64,000 nucleotides of DNA from UBA2210 sp036825195 (GCA_036825195.1 DAISYQ010000008.1:1-64000), one strand, 5' to 3'. Counted from the first letter of the stretch, positions 8,438 through 17,246 are shown. The notes: a model not told the origin generated them from the sequence alone. A program made the numbers and translations.

Positions 8438-9829
8438 ATGAATTTCTTCTTCAACCCCGATGGGGTGGCAATAATCGGTGCCTCGGATAATCCTTTGCGA
8501 GGAGGATATCACATACTGAACAACATATCCGGCGGGTATAAAGGCAGGATATACCCTGTCAATCCGAAGCATGATTCCATCCTTGACATGACATGCTATC
8601 CCGATATTGCATCCATCCCCGACGACTTTGACCTGGCCATCTATTTCATACCGGCTACATTTCTTCCTTCTGTAATAGAGGAATGCGCGAAGAAACATGT
8701 CAGAGGAATCATTATCGAATCGGCTGGATTTGCGGAAGTGGGTGAAGAAGGGAAGAAACTCCAGGAAGAATGTGTAGCCCTCGCAGGCAAGTACAACATA
8801 CGGTTGTGGGGACCCAATTGCATGGGTCTCCTTGACGGCCACTCAAGACATGTATTCTCCTTTATGTATACCGACCTGTGGAAAACATTGATGGTCCCCG
8901 GAAACGTCTCCATGATCGTGCAAAGCGGTCTACTTTCAGCTATCTTCCTCATGATGATACTCGAGCAGGGAGGGATGGGCATCAGCAAGATATGCTCCAT
9001 CGGTAACAAAAGCGACGTTAATGAAACCGATTTGCTGGAATATCTGATCAATGATCCCTTCACCGAGGTTGTCGGATTATACATTGAATCGATAGTCGAT
9101 GTGAGGCGTTTCATGAAACTGTGCCAATCCACCTCAAAACCCATCATCGTTCTGAAGGGTGGAAGAAGCCCCTCCGGAGCCCGAGCCGCCGTGAGCCACA
9201 CAGCCAGCCTGGCAGGTAATTACACCATCATGCAACACGCCTTCACTCAAACGGGTGTGATACCGGCATATGACTTTAACGAACTTACCGACCTTCTCCG
9301 GGGTTTTTCCAAAACAGGATACCGTAAGAGCGATGGAGGAACTGCCGTTATCACCTTTTCGGGTGGAGGAGGGATCGTCACCGCCGACTTTCTGCATGAT
9401 TGTGATCTTCCTCTGGCTACATTAGCGGACGATACCCTGCAATCCATAAAAGAGGTCTTCCCGACCTGGATGGAACCCTCAAATCCCGTTGATATATGGC
9501 CTGCCGTCGAAAAGAATGGGGTAGAACCCGTTTACACCAAGGTAATGGACGCCGCCATACACGACGATGGTGTCGACTCTCTCATCGTACAAGTTTTCTC
9601 AGGAAGATGTGACAGCAGTATGTTTCGATCCATCAGCAGACTGAAGAAAGAATTAGACAAGCCTGTCATCGTATGGGTGGCGGGAATGAGGGAACCGTTA
9701 CACACGTTCAAAAGAGGGCTGGAAGAGATGGGCATCCCCGTTTTCGAAGAAATAGGCCGAGGGGTACGGTTTCTCCATGCCGTGAAACAGCATTACAATA
9801 AAAAACCATATAATCTCAGCATTTCCTGA
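8438..9829 (+). CDS. acyl-CoA synthetase (NDP-forming) alpha-type, CoA-binding protein
   Basis: 463 residues. The N-terminal CoA-binding Rossmann domain (GVAIIGASDNPLRGGYHILNN) is followed by the WGPNCMG motif and then ligase-CoA domains. His254 in AAVSHTASLAG matches the phosphohistidine loop of ADP-forming acetyl-CoA synthetases. These enzymes convert acyl-CoA, ADP and phosphate to acid, CoA and ATP, a main energy-saving step in anaerobes. The ATP-grasp (beta) half is absent and no beta-subunit gene is seen in the window, so it must use a partner encoded elsewhere or have another role. I chose the ATG at 8438, after GGAGTGAG, rather than an earlier in-frame ATG at 8312, which would put the promoter-like sequence inside the gene. 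It is transcribed away from the TAXI operon. Confidence 0.82.
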   Translation: MNFFFNPDGVAIIGASDNPLRGGYHILNNISGGYKGRIYPVNPKHDSILDMTCYPDIASIPDDFDLAIYFIPATFLPSVIEECAKKHVRGIIIESAGFAEVGEEGKKLQEECVALAGKYNIRLWGPNCMGLLDGHSRHVFSFMYTDLWKTLMVPGNVSMIVQSGLLSAIFLMMILEQGGMGISKICSIGNKSDVNETDLLEYLINDPFTEVVGLYIESIVDVRRFMKLCQSTSKPIIVLKGGRSPSGARAAVSHTASLAGNYTIMQHAFTQTGVIPAYDFNELTDLLRGFSKTGYRKSDGGTAVITFSGGGGIVTADFLHDCDLPLATLADDTLQSIKEVFPTWMEPSNPVDIWPAVEKNGVEPVYTKVMDAAIHDDGVDSLIVQVFSGRCDSSMFRSISRLKKELDKPVIVWVAGMREPLHTFKRGLEEMGIPVFEEIGRGVRFLHAVKQHYNKKPYNLSIS

Positions 9830-9852
9830 ATGTAACAAACAAATTATACCTG

Positions 9853-9876
9853 ATCTTGCAAATGAGGTCGCAAGAT
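9853..9876. terminator. hairpin between convergent genes
   Basis: ATCTTGC (9853-9859) and GCAAGAT (9870-9876) form a 7-bp stem with a 10-nt loop in the gap between two genes that end facing each other. There is no clean T-run on either side, so it may be a weak or factor-assisted bidirectional terminator. Confidence 0.4.
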
Positions 9877-9959
9877 TCAACGCATTCACATTCGATATTT
9901 CTTACGGTACGACTATATCGAACGGAACCCGGTTTTAAGGCTCGACATTCCCGGGATTT

Positions 9960-11294
9960 TTACAACTTCTTTTCCAGAACCTGAGCCGCTGTATGGATCA
10001 TATCCCAGGCCCCGCTAAAGGGAGGACTATAGGCGAAATCCAGATAGCCTATCTCGTCAAGCCCCATTCCGGACCACAGACAGGCAGACAGAACGTTGAT
10101 GCGGCTTACCGCTCCGCTTTGTCCTACCGCCTGTGCTCCCAGCAGTTTTCCCGAACTCCTGTCCGCAATCAGTTTGATTCCCAGTCGTTGGCCCTCAACC
10201 ATCGAGCGCGCTACCGGACTCCCCCAGACAATAGTACTTACCGGAGAATAGCCGCTTCGCTCCGCCGCCTTCTCATCAAGACCGGTCATGGCGACTTCCA
10301 GGCCAAACACCTTAAAGGATTGTGACCCTACAATCCCCGGGAATATCATGGGATATCCGGCGATATTACGGCCGGCTACCCGTCCCTGTTTATTCGCTAT
10401 ATCTCCCAGCGGGACGCTCACCCACTGTCTGCTCACCCGGTTATACGACTCACAGCAATCACCAACGGCAAATATTGCCTCACGCGAGGTGTGTTGAGAC
10501 GCATCAACCCGGATTGCGCCGGATTTCCCTATCTCGAGACCCGCTTCCTGGGCCAACTGTGCATTGGGCCTCACGCCGAGGGCGAATATGATGATATCGG
10601 CATCTATCGTTCTCTTGTCGGTAACCAGTGACAGGTGGGTATCTGAATGCCTTTCAACGGCAACAGGAGAGTGATGGGCAACGAAGGATACGCCGTTCTT
10701 CGTGAGCTCTTCCAACACCATTGTCGAGAATTCCGGATCCCATTTCTTGACGGGAAGTTCGCCCCGGTACACGACGCTGGTTTCGAGATCGAGATTTCTC
10801 AGGGCTTCGCTCATCTCCATGGCGATAAACCCGGCTCCGACTACCGCCGCTCTTCGGCATTGGTTGTTCTTGATATATTCCTTGATATTGATACCGTCCC
10901 GCAGATTCTTCAGGACAAAGACTCCTTCGAGGTCCGTACCCGGGATATCGGGCAGGGTCGCCGTTGCTCCCGTCGCTACGACAAGGGTGTCATAGGGCAC
11001 CCGTTCCCCGCCATTCAGGAGAACGGCCCCTGTATCGACCTCAATTGCGTCAACACGGGTATTGAGCCGTACGTGTATGCCCGTTTCTTCAAATTTTTCA
11101 GGGGTTCTTGCAATCAGCCTTTTCGAATCCTTGATTACATCACCGATGTAATAGGGAATGGGTCAGGCGGCATAGGAAACGAATTCACCCGCTTCCAGTA
11201 TCACCACATCCAGAGACGGATTTCTCCTTTTTGCCTCAGCGGCTGCGGAAGGTCCTCCCGCGCCTCCTCCAACGATTACGAGCCGTTTGTTCAT
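9960..11294 (-). CDS. selenocysteine-containing FAD pyridine-nucleotide disulfide oxidoreductase (CoA-disulfide reductase/NADH oxidase-like)
   Basis: Read from the ATG at 11294, the frame gives 444 residues with a single in-frame TGA at codon 44 (11165-11163). The part before it is a normal FAD-binding start (LVIVGGGAGGPSAAAEAKRR). The TGA falls in FVSYAA-U-PIPYYIGD, exactly where CoA-disulfide reductases and NADH oxidases have their redox-active Cys (about Cys43). After it come the NAD-binding domain (AAVVGAGFIAMEMSEAL), GD near residue 270 for FAD, and the family's C-terminal dimer motif (FAYSPPFSGAWD). A hairpin follows the TGA as expected for a bacterial SECIS. The total length fits the family. 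An automated call would start at 11000 and lose the FAD-binding region. The gene overlaps lgt by 4 bp (ATGA). Reading TGA as selenocysteine is inference; a nonsense-mutated pseudogene is the alternative. Confidence 0.82.
11129..11165 (-). promoter_or_regulatory. candidate bSECIS element directly downstream of the TGA codon
   Basis: On the sense strand, 18 nt after the TGA comes an apical GGT loop (11144-11142) closed by a perfect 8-bp stem ATTACATC / GATGTAAT (11152-11145 and 11141-11134). The stem can be extended by CCT / AGG after a 2-nt bulge. Bacterial SECIS elements need a hairpin in this distance range with G at the start of a small apical loop, as in E. coli fdhF. The hairpin lies wholly within the coding sequence and fits the reading frame. 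Confidence 0.7.
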
Positions 11295-12133
11295 GCGATT
11301 TTCCCCTTTCGTTGTTGAACGAACATCATAACAATACCCAGGATAATCATGGCGAGGCAGAGGATCTGCCCCATGCTGAGCACCCCCGCAACAAACCCCA
11401 CCTGAGAGTCGGGCTGTCTGACAAATTCAATAAGGAACCGCGCAGCCCCATAACCGACAAGGTACAGACCCAGCAAAGCACCATCGAACCAGCCTTTTTT
11501 TCTGACACTCCACAAGATCACGAACAGTACAATGCCTTCAAAAAAAGCTTCGTACAGTTGAGATGGATGACGGAGCTGCAGAAGGGGGTCCAGGGGAAAG
11601 TACATCCCCCACCATTTGTCCGTTACCCGTCCGTACAGCTCCCCATTCAGAAAATTCCCGATCCTTCCGAAGGTGTACCCGAGCGGTATGGCAGGGCAGA
11701 ATAGATCGGCAAACTGCAGGAAATGTATCGAGCGCCTCCGGCAAAACCAGAGAGAAGCGAGAATGATCCCGACAAGCCCCCCATGGTATGACATGCCGCT
11801 GATGCCGACAAACCGGAATCCGGCGGAAAGATCAAAGGGGAAGATAATGTACAGTGGGTGTGCTACGTAATATGCAAGATTATAGAAGAGGACATAGCCC
11901 AATCGAGCCCCGATGAGGAGCCCCGCTATTGCCCATACGAAATAGTCCTGGATCGTTTCCTTCGAATATTCGAACCGCTCATCCTGTATTCTGTGTATGA
12001 CGAGCAGATAGATAACGAAAAAGGCAACAAGGTACATAAGCCCGTAATACCGAAGCTGAAAGGATCCTATCTCCAGAAATGCCGGATTGATATGTTCCGG
12101 AATATGTTGCCAGAAAGCGACCAGTGAATTCAT
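11291..12133 (-). CDS. lgt: phosphatidylglycerol--prolipoprotein diacylglyceryl transferase
   Basis: 280 residues with about seven membrane helices. Family signatures are present: YHGGLVGIILA (with the essential His) and GRIGNFLNGELYGR (with the essential Arg), then HPSQLYEA. Lgt transfers a diacylglyceryl group from phosphatidylglycerol to the lipobox Cys of prolipoproteins in the inner membrane, the first step of lipoprotein maturation. AGGAG sits only 2 nt before the ATG, so initiation may be less than optimal. Its TGA overlaps the ATG of the selenoprotein gene (ATGA), which suggests translational coupling. Confidence 0.96.
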   Translation of the reverse strand: MNSLVAFWQHIPEHINPAFLEIGSFQLRYYGLMYLVAFFVIYLLVIHRIQDERFEYSKETIQDYFVWAIAGLLIGARLGYVLFYNLAYYVAHPLYIIFPFDLSAGFRFVGISGMSYHGGLVGIILASLWFCRRRSIHFLQFADLFCPAIPLGYTFGRIGNFLNGELYGRVTDKWWGMYFPLDPLLQLRHPSQLYEAFFEGIVLFVILWSVRKKGWFDGALLGLYLVGYGAARFLIEFVRQPDSQVGFVAGVLSMGQILCLAMIILGIVMMFVQQRKGKIA

Positions 12134-12195
12134 TACTCCTATCTTTCGTCCTGTAGGTCCGGCGCTACATGTAAACCAATATTGCCCTGGTATAA

Positions 12196-12212
12196 ACCGG
12201 CAGACCGCCGGT
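12196..12212 (-). terminator. hairpin downstream of the fmdB-type gene
   Basis: ACCGGC (12196-12201) and GCCGGT (12207-12212) pair around a 5-nt loop. On the minus strand the stem is followed by TTTATA, so it may end the trxB-fmdB transcript before lgt begins. The T-run is short. Confidence 0.4.
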
Positions 12213-12223
12213 CTTGATTAACC

Positions 12224-12418
12224 TCAGGTAGCACAGGATGAGCTTGAACTCGAGCAACCCTGGCAGGACCCTTGCGATCCGGCAGGAACCGATAACATCT
12301 TTTTCGCTTTTTTCCCCCCGCATTCGGGGCATGCTATATCCTTGTCATCATCCTGCGCAAAACGGATCATCTCGAATTCCGTGCCACAGAGTGTGCATTT
12401 ATATTCATAAATCGGCAT
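12224..12418 (-). CDS. FmdB-family zinc-ribbon protein
   Basis: 64 residues. It begins MPIYEYKC and has two CxxC pairs (Cys8/Cys11 and Cys30/Cys33) that form a small zinc ribbon, followed by a Ser/Gly/Cys-rich tail (CQGCSSSSSSCAT). The family takes its name from a putative regulator of formamidase/amidase genes; its true function is unclear. The start is set by GTAAGGAG just upstream. It lies 24 bp after trxB and is probably in the same transcript. Confidence 0.88.
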   Translation of the reverse strand: MPIYEYKCTLCGTEFEMIRFAQDDDKDIACPECGGKKAKKMLSVPAGSQGSCQGCSSSSSSCAT

Positions 12419-12442
12419 TCTTTTTCTCCTTACACATATTCC

Positions 12443-13408
12443 TCAGTATGTCTGGCCTTTCAAATCATCGACATACAGGGAGGCACTGTGTGCCGCTGTC
12501 GCCCCATCACCGCAGGCGGTCACCACCTGCCTGAGGGACTTGCTGATGCAATCTCCGCAGGCGAAGATACCATCAGCCGACGTTTTCATATCACTGTCCG
12601 TAATAATATATCCACCCGTGTCCAGATTGACAACTCCCTTGGCAACATCCGTATTGGGTACAAGACCGACAAAGATAAATACTCCATCCACAGGGATCTC
12701 TTCATGCCGGTCGGGTTCTTTGATATTGCGTATCCTGACACCGCTGACGCCATCCTCACCCAGGATTTCTTCCACAACGGAGTCCCAGGCAAAGGATATC
12801 TTCTCGTTGGCAAGGGCCCGTTTCTGCAGCACGGCTGTTGCGCGCAGCCGGTCTCTCCGGTGAATGAGGGTGACCTTCGAGGCGAATTTCGTCAGATAGA
12901 TCGCTTCCTGGACGGCGGTATCTCCTCCTCCGACCACCGCCACTTCCCTGTTCCGGTAAAAGGGGGCATCGCAGGTGGCACAGTACGATATGCCTCTGCC
13001 CACCATTTCTTCCTCCCTCGGCACTCCCAGGCGGCTCCAGGCGGCTCCCGTGGAAACAATAACCGAAAGGGTCCGGTAGGATCCGCTGTCGGTGACAACC
13101 TCCCATCCTTCAACATCCCCGGTCTGTTTCCGGTGCATCTCTCTCACCTGTTCCGGTCTGATCTCCAGGCCGAACGAAACTGCCTGTTGTTTGAAGGTGT
13201 CGTTCAGTTCGAATCCGCCGATCGAGGGTAGGCCGGGATAGTTTTCTATCACATCCGTCATGGTGATCTGGCTGGCCTGGGCGTTTCCCTCAAGCAGCAA
13301 TGTCTTCATATCGGCTCTGGAGGCGTAGAGCCCAGCGGTCAGGCCCCCGGGACCGCCTCCAACGATAATAATATCATAGGTATCATTCGGTATCTGTATA
13401 TCGGGCAC
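12443..13408 (-). CDS. trxB: thioredoxin-disulfide reductase
   Basis: 321 residues. FAD-binding motif IIIVGGGPGGLTAGLYASRA at the N-terminus, redox-active CATC (SYCATCDAPFYR) in the middle, NADPH-binding VAVVGGGDTAVQEAIYL after it, and the C-terminal FAD motif FACGDCISK. It reduces thioredoxin with NADPH in the cytoplasm. The start is a GTG at 13408, after AAAGGGGGG. Standard length and layout. Confidence 0.96.
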   Translation of the reverse strand: MPDIQIPNDTYDIIIVGGGPGGLTAGLYASRADMKTLLLEGNAQASQITMTDVIENYPGLPSIGGFELNDTFKQQAVSFGLEIRPEQVREMHRKQTGDVEGWEVVTDSGSYRTLSVIVSTGAAWSRLGVPREEEMVGRGISYCATCDAPFYRNREVAVVGGGDTAVQEAIYLTKFASKVTLIHRRDRLRATAVLQKRALANEKISFAWDSVVEEILGEDGVSGVRIRNIKEPDRHEEIPVDGVFIFVGLVPNTDVAKGVVNLDTGGYIITDSDMKTSADGIFACGDCISKSLRQVVTACGDGATAAHSASLYVDDLKGQTY

Positions 13409-13553
13409 GAAGCTTACCCCCCTTTCATAGTAACAAGTATCAATTACAGTTTAGACGCATTTCCTGTTTTGTCAAGAATCAAACAGAATCACACACGTTC
13501 CGACAACTACTCAACACAAAGGATTCACAGCCTCCTCTCCCTCCCGACCGTTC

Positions 13554-14999
13554 TTACCCCTTGATACACCCGACGGCCCTGAGCCGTGCCACCTTTGTGG
13601 ACAGGCCGGCCTGATGGACCACATTCACCACCCCTTCGATATCCTTATATGCTTCGGGCATCTCTTCGCTTAACGTTTTTTTACCCGCGGCCATTACGAC
13701 AACCCCCCGATCGGCCATTTCGGCGGCAATCGAGCGGTTTCTGCTCTCTTTCATCGCCCTGCCGCGGCTCATCACACGACCGGCGCCATGGCAGGTACTG
13801 CCGAATGTTTCTTCGATAGCCCTATCCGTTCCTACGAGCACGTATGATCCGGTTCCCATGTCGCCCGGTATCAGGACCGGCTGCCCCGTCTCGCGATACA
13901 GGTCCGGCAGGGCAGGGTGCCGGGGCGGCAGCGCCCGCGTGGCTCCCTTGCGGTGGACGCATGCCTTCCGCTTTCTGCCCTTTATCGCAAACTCCTCAAT
14001 CTTTGCGATATTGTGACACACATCGTAGACCAGCCGCATCCCTATGTCGCGCGGAGAACGCTGCAGAGTCTCTTCAAAGGTCTGTGCCGTCCAGTGCATC
14101 AGCATCTGCCTGTTGGCCCAGGCATAATTGGCGGCGCAGGCCATGGCCGACAGGTACTCCTTCCCTTCATGAGAATTGAGATACGCGCAGGCCAGCTGCC
14201 GGTCGGGGAGGGTGAAGTCCAGCGCCCTGCTGTGTTTAACCATCCGCGCGAGATAGTCGTCGCACACCTGATAGCCGAAACCCCGCGATCCGGTGTGGAT
14301 AGCCACGGCTACCTGTCCTTCGGCAGTCAATCCGAATACGGAAGCGACGCGCCGGTCGAATATCTCTTCCACGACCTCTATCTCCAGAAAATGATTCCCC
14401 GAACCCAGGGTCCCCAGCTGTTTCTTGCCCCGCTCCAGAGCCCGGTCACTCACACAGGCTGGATCGGCATCTCCCATCACCCCGCCGTCCTCGGTCCTGG
14501 CAAGATCGTCCTTCGATCCATAGCCACGGTTGACCGCCCACGCCGCTCCCTGGCGGAGCACCTTTTTCTCTTCATCCATCGAAAGCTTCAAAGTGCTTTC
14601 CGAACCCACACCGGTAGGGATGTTTCTGAAGAGGGCGATGACAAGCTCTCGCACTTTATTTTTGATATCAGCGAACTGAAGATTGGTCGCCATGAGGCGT
14701 ACGCCGCAGTTGATGTCGTACCCGACCCCTCCGGGAGAAATGATCCCTTCTTCGAGGTCGAACGCAGCGACACCGCCAATGGGGAACCCATATCCCCAGT
14801 GAATATCGGGCATGGCCAGTGAATGGCCGATAATCCCCGGTAGGTGTGCCACATTGGCGACCTGCTTGGGGCTCTCATCCGTGCCCATCGTTTTCATCAT
14901 CCGCTCATCGGCGTAGATAATTCCGGGAACACGCATGCCTCCCACAGGAGGTATGATCCAGCGAAAGGCATCGAGCCGTTCGATTCTGACATCAGACAT
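13554..14999 (-). CDS. rtcB: RNA-splicing ligase RtcB
   Basis: 481 residues from the ATG at 14999, preceded by GGGAGGG; a longer version from 15053 would run into archease. Motifs are as in RtcB: GVGYDINCGVRLM with the metal-binding Asp and Cys, GSGNHFLEIE, HTGSRGFGYQV, and HRKGATRA with the His that is guanylylated. RtcB joins RNA 2',3'-cyclic phosphate (or 3'-phosphate) to 5'-OH ends using GTP and Mn, and serves in RNA repair and tRNA maturation. The gene overlaps its activator archease by 8 bp, a common pairing. Confidence 0.96.
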   Translation of the reverse strand: MSDVRIERLDAFRWIIPPVGGMRVPGIIYADERMMKTMGTDESPKQVANVAHLPGIIGHSLAMPDIHWGYGFPIGGVAAFDLEEGIISPGGVGYDINCGVRLMATNLQFADIKNKVRELVIALFRNIPTGVGSESTLKLSMDEEKKVLRQGAAWAVNRGYGSKDDLARTEDGGVMGDADPACVSDRALERGKKQLGTLGSGNHFLEIEVVEEIFDRRVASVFGLTAEGQVAVAIHTGSRGFGYQVCDDYLARMVKHSRALDFTLPDRQLACAYLNSHEGKEYLSAMACAANYAWANRQMLMHWTAQTFEETLQRSPRDIGMRLVYDVCHNIAKIEEFAIKGRKRKACVHRKGATRALPPRHPALPDLYRETGQPVLIPGDMGTGSYVLVGTDRAIEETFGSTCHGAGRVMSRGRAMKESRNRSIAAEMADRGVVVMAAGKKTLSEEMPEAYKDIEGVVNVVHQAGLSTKVARLRAVGCIKG

Positions 15000-15435
15000 C
15001 AAGGACAACCCTCCCGGTCCACCCTTCGTCGGTTTTGCGTATCTCCGTCCCATGGTATGTGACCGCCTTTATCTCCATATTCATACCGTGCCTGCCCGGC
15101 ACAAAAGGTTCGCCCTTCACGGTTCCTTTTACGTGGTTATTGCCTATCTCGGAAATGACACATTCCTTCAGCAACAATCCCTCACCGTTAAATTTGTACA
15201 ATATCTCCCGGAGGAAATTTACCAGAAGCTCCTCCAGATCGTCCCCTTCGGCATAAACAGCCCATTCATCCTTTGCATGTACAAGACGTGCGTCCGTCAG
15301 AATATCAAAGAGGGCACCGGCGGCATTCCTGAAGAGGTCCCCCTCATCTGTCCCGTATATCTCCACACCGAGGTCGGCCGTATGCTCGAATAACCGGTAG
15401 GGCGGGCGAGCCATCCGAATGGGTTCCTTACTCAT
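14992..15435 (-). CDS. archease (RtcB activator)
   Basis: 147 residues. YRLFEHTADLGVEIYG near the N-terminus is the archease signature, followed by the conserved acidic positions of the metal site. Archease speeds guanylylation of RtcB and allows multiple turnover. The ATG at 15435 follows AAAGGTATC; an internal ATG at codon 8 is also possible. Its end overlaps rtcB by 8 bp, so the two form a coupled RNA-repair operon. Confidence 0.93.
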   Translation of the reverse strand: MSKEPIRMARPPYRLFEHTADLGVEIYGTDEGDLFRNAAGALFDILTDARLVHAKDEWAVYAEGDDLEELLVNFLREILYKFNGEGLLLKECVISEIGNNHVKGTVKGEPFVPGRHGMNMEIKAVTYHGTEIRKTDEGWTGRVVLDV

Positions 15436-15509
15436 AGCTGATACCTTTCGTTGAATAAGTATAGAACACCTGCCGAAGGAATGGAAGCTCTATAAAGGCT
15501 TGCGATTTT

Positions 15510-15710
15510 CTAATGTGGATTGTTCAGAGATTTTATGAAAAGTGTTCTCTTTAACTCCAATAGGGAAGAAAGAGTTCTTCCGGAAATCGATAAAATCAAA
15601 GGGGGTCTAATGAGTATATGTTTATTTTCATAATAAAAACGTTTGACTTCATGGGGAGCGTTAGCGATTAGGTGGAAACCTTTGTTAGACGTATCATCTA
15701 TAGAAATCAT
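15510..15710 (-). CDS. small coupled ORF, unknown function
   Basis: 66 residues starting MISIDDTSNKGFHL. Its ATG overlaps the TGA of the protease gene by the classic ATGA arrangement, which is the main support that it is translated. The sequence is basic with a hydrophobic stretch (RPPLILSISG), and no motif is recognised. It could be a partner or immunity-type product of the protease, but nothing shows this. The 3' half lies in an AT-rich region with no other gene. Confidence 0.4.
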   Translation of the reverse strand: MISIDDTSNKGFHLIANAPHEVKRFYYENKHILIRPPLILSISGRTLSSLLELKRTLFIKSLNNPH

Positions 15711-16630
15711 TGCGTCTTCTGTCTTGCATTGGCTTTGAGGTGCAATATCTGATTCTGGCACTGAGAAGTATTTATCAACTCAACTACAAGATCGGTTGAC
15801 CAGACCCTCGACAATCCTGTGTGTTCCTCGAAAACGACACGCGGTCGTCCAGTTTGACTGCTTATCGCAACCTCACGATATGGCAAGTATTCACCTATTA
15901 CCCCTATGAAATGACCTGAGTTGGGAGCCGGAAAAACTGGAGCATCGGTCTTAGCGAACCCAACCGGTTGAGGTCGAACAAAAACCGGGCTTCCGCTATT
16001 CCCAGGAAATGCTGCACCATCAATGTAGAACGTCTTGTTCGGTAGTATGATCGCCACCGTTCCCGGTCTGTACACTGGTCGCACTTGATCGGTTTTACCG
16101 ATGCCCGGCTGAAACGACATAAAGAATACATCCATAAGCTCGCTCAACGCATCAATTCCTAGGAGGTACGAATCAGGTATAGAGAGGACATCATCATTCT
16201 CCACATCTACGCCGAATGGAAGCAACGCAATGTCAACGTTAACGTCGGGGTGGAAAACCCACTCAATGCTTTGCGATTTTTTGAGATGCGCTATAGCCCT
16301 GCGGCCTATTGTTCCGTCTTTCTTATTGAAATACGCCACAAGCGCTTCATCCACCAGCCGCCCCGTGAATTTGCCATCTTTGACTTCTGCAACCACATGT
16401 TTCGCTGTCAGTAAATGAAGAATCCCATTTACCTTAAGTAATGCTGCACTTGCGCGGAACTCTGGTTGGCTCAATGTATTGTCCGCTCCGAGAAAGACAA
16501 TAGTCTTTTTCATAGTCCGAATAGCCTCGACCCAAGACTCTGAGTTATTGCCATAGGCAGCCTGAGATAGTACGAACAGACCGATGAAAACAACTATCAG
16601 ACTTTTGAAACAGCGTGTCCACCAGTTCAT
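15707..16630 (-). CDS. periplasmic trypsin-like serine protease
   Basis: 307 residues from the ATG at 16630, preceded by GAGAGG; a GTG at 16648 is the alternative. An N-terminal signal peptide (FKSLIVVFIGLFVLSQAAYG) predicts export. The catalytic triad is visible: His78 (LLTAKHVV), Asp133 (VDIALLPF) and Ser212 (PGNSGSPV). There is no PDZ domain, so it differs from HtrA. Its target is unknown. It is followed by the coupled 66-residue ORF and preceded by a small membrane protein gene. Relative to the flanking rtcB and yihY genes the cassette looks AT-richer by eye, so recent acquisition is possible. Confidence 0.8.
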   Translation of the reverse strand: MNWWTRCFKSLIVVFIGLFVLSQAAYGNNSESWVEAIRTMKKTIVFLGADNTLSQPEFRASAALLKVNGILHLLTAKHVVAEVKDGKFTGRLVDEALVAYFNKKDGTIGRRAIAHLKKSQSIEWVFHPDVNVDIALLPFGVDVENDDVLSIPDSYLLGIDALSELMDVFFMSFQPGIGKTDQVRPVYRPGTVAIILPNKTFYIDGAAFPGNSGSPVFVRPQPVGFAKTDAPVFPAPNSGHFIGVIGEYLPYREVAISSQTGRPRVVFEEHTGLSRVWSTDLVVELINTSQCQNQILHLKANARQKTQ

Positions 16631-16762
16631 GCAATTACCTCTCGTCACCGCTAACAGCGAGCTAACCAGTAGCGGACTAATAAATACAACCTACTGGTAA
16701 GTCATAGAAGATGATGTAAACAGCAATTATCTCCAACTTTCTTCTTAGTTAGCTGTTTGTGT

Positions 16763-17218
16763 TCAATGACGGTTTATGTTCCCTGCACAATAAGCCGCTA
16801 CTCCTATTTTGACTACAGAGTGTAATAAGACTGCGCAGAACGCCGATATCACGCCAGCTTCTACTCCCATTACACTCCCAATAGCACTTGATATTACAGT
16901 TACCACGTACTTAGTACCCTTCTCATTTGCATCCCGAAGCGAATTTCGAAGCTTTGAATACTTGGGATCTTTTGTACATATAAGGATATAAATTTCTTTT
17001 TTCACTTGTTCCCAATATTTCTTTGGGGGTCTTTGTTGAAGCTCTTCCTCCACTATGCGCCGAAAGTGCTCTTTATCGCCAACGGCATTCATTGGCGTTG
17101 GGAAGCCTTCTCTATAAAGAAATAGAGCTGCGTCTTCAGGATTTTCGTCCAGAAAAAACAGTACGGGAGCCACAAATTTGAGCTCGTTTATGTCAAGTGA
17201 ATTAATCCAGTCTAACAA
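16763..17218 (-). CDS. hypothetical membrane protein, TTG start
   Basis: 151 residues starting at a TTG (17218), which sits 6 nt after AGGAG, so the rare start is well supported. The first 100 residues are charged and mostly helical; the last 50 hold one or two hydrophobic segments (VVTVISSAIGSVMGV and AGVISAFCAVLLHSVVKIGVAAY). No family is recognised. It is the first gene of a possible three-gene set with the protease and the small ORF, with a 132-bp gap before the protease. A 20-bp palindrome lies about 30 bp before its start. Confidence 0.62.
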   Translation of the reverse strand: MLDWINSLDINELKFVAPVLFFLDENPEDAALFLYREGFPTPMNAVGDKEHFRRIVEEELQQRPPKKYWEQVKKEIYILICTKDPKYSKLRNSLRDANEKGTKYVVTVISSAIGSVMGVEAGVISAFCAVLLHSVVKIGVAAYCAGNINRH

Positions 17219-17246
17219 CTTGATCTCCTATTGGCACATAATAATA

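Noticed and set aside
15686..17215. GTTAGAC near 15689 and GTCTAAC near 17209, inverted ends resembling integron attC core sites around the protease cassette.
   Set aside because: attC sites need paired core sites about 60-140 bp apart with inner L boxes, which are absent. Two inverted 7-mers 1.5 kb apart can occur by chance.
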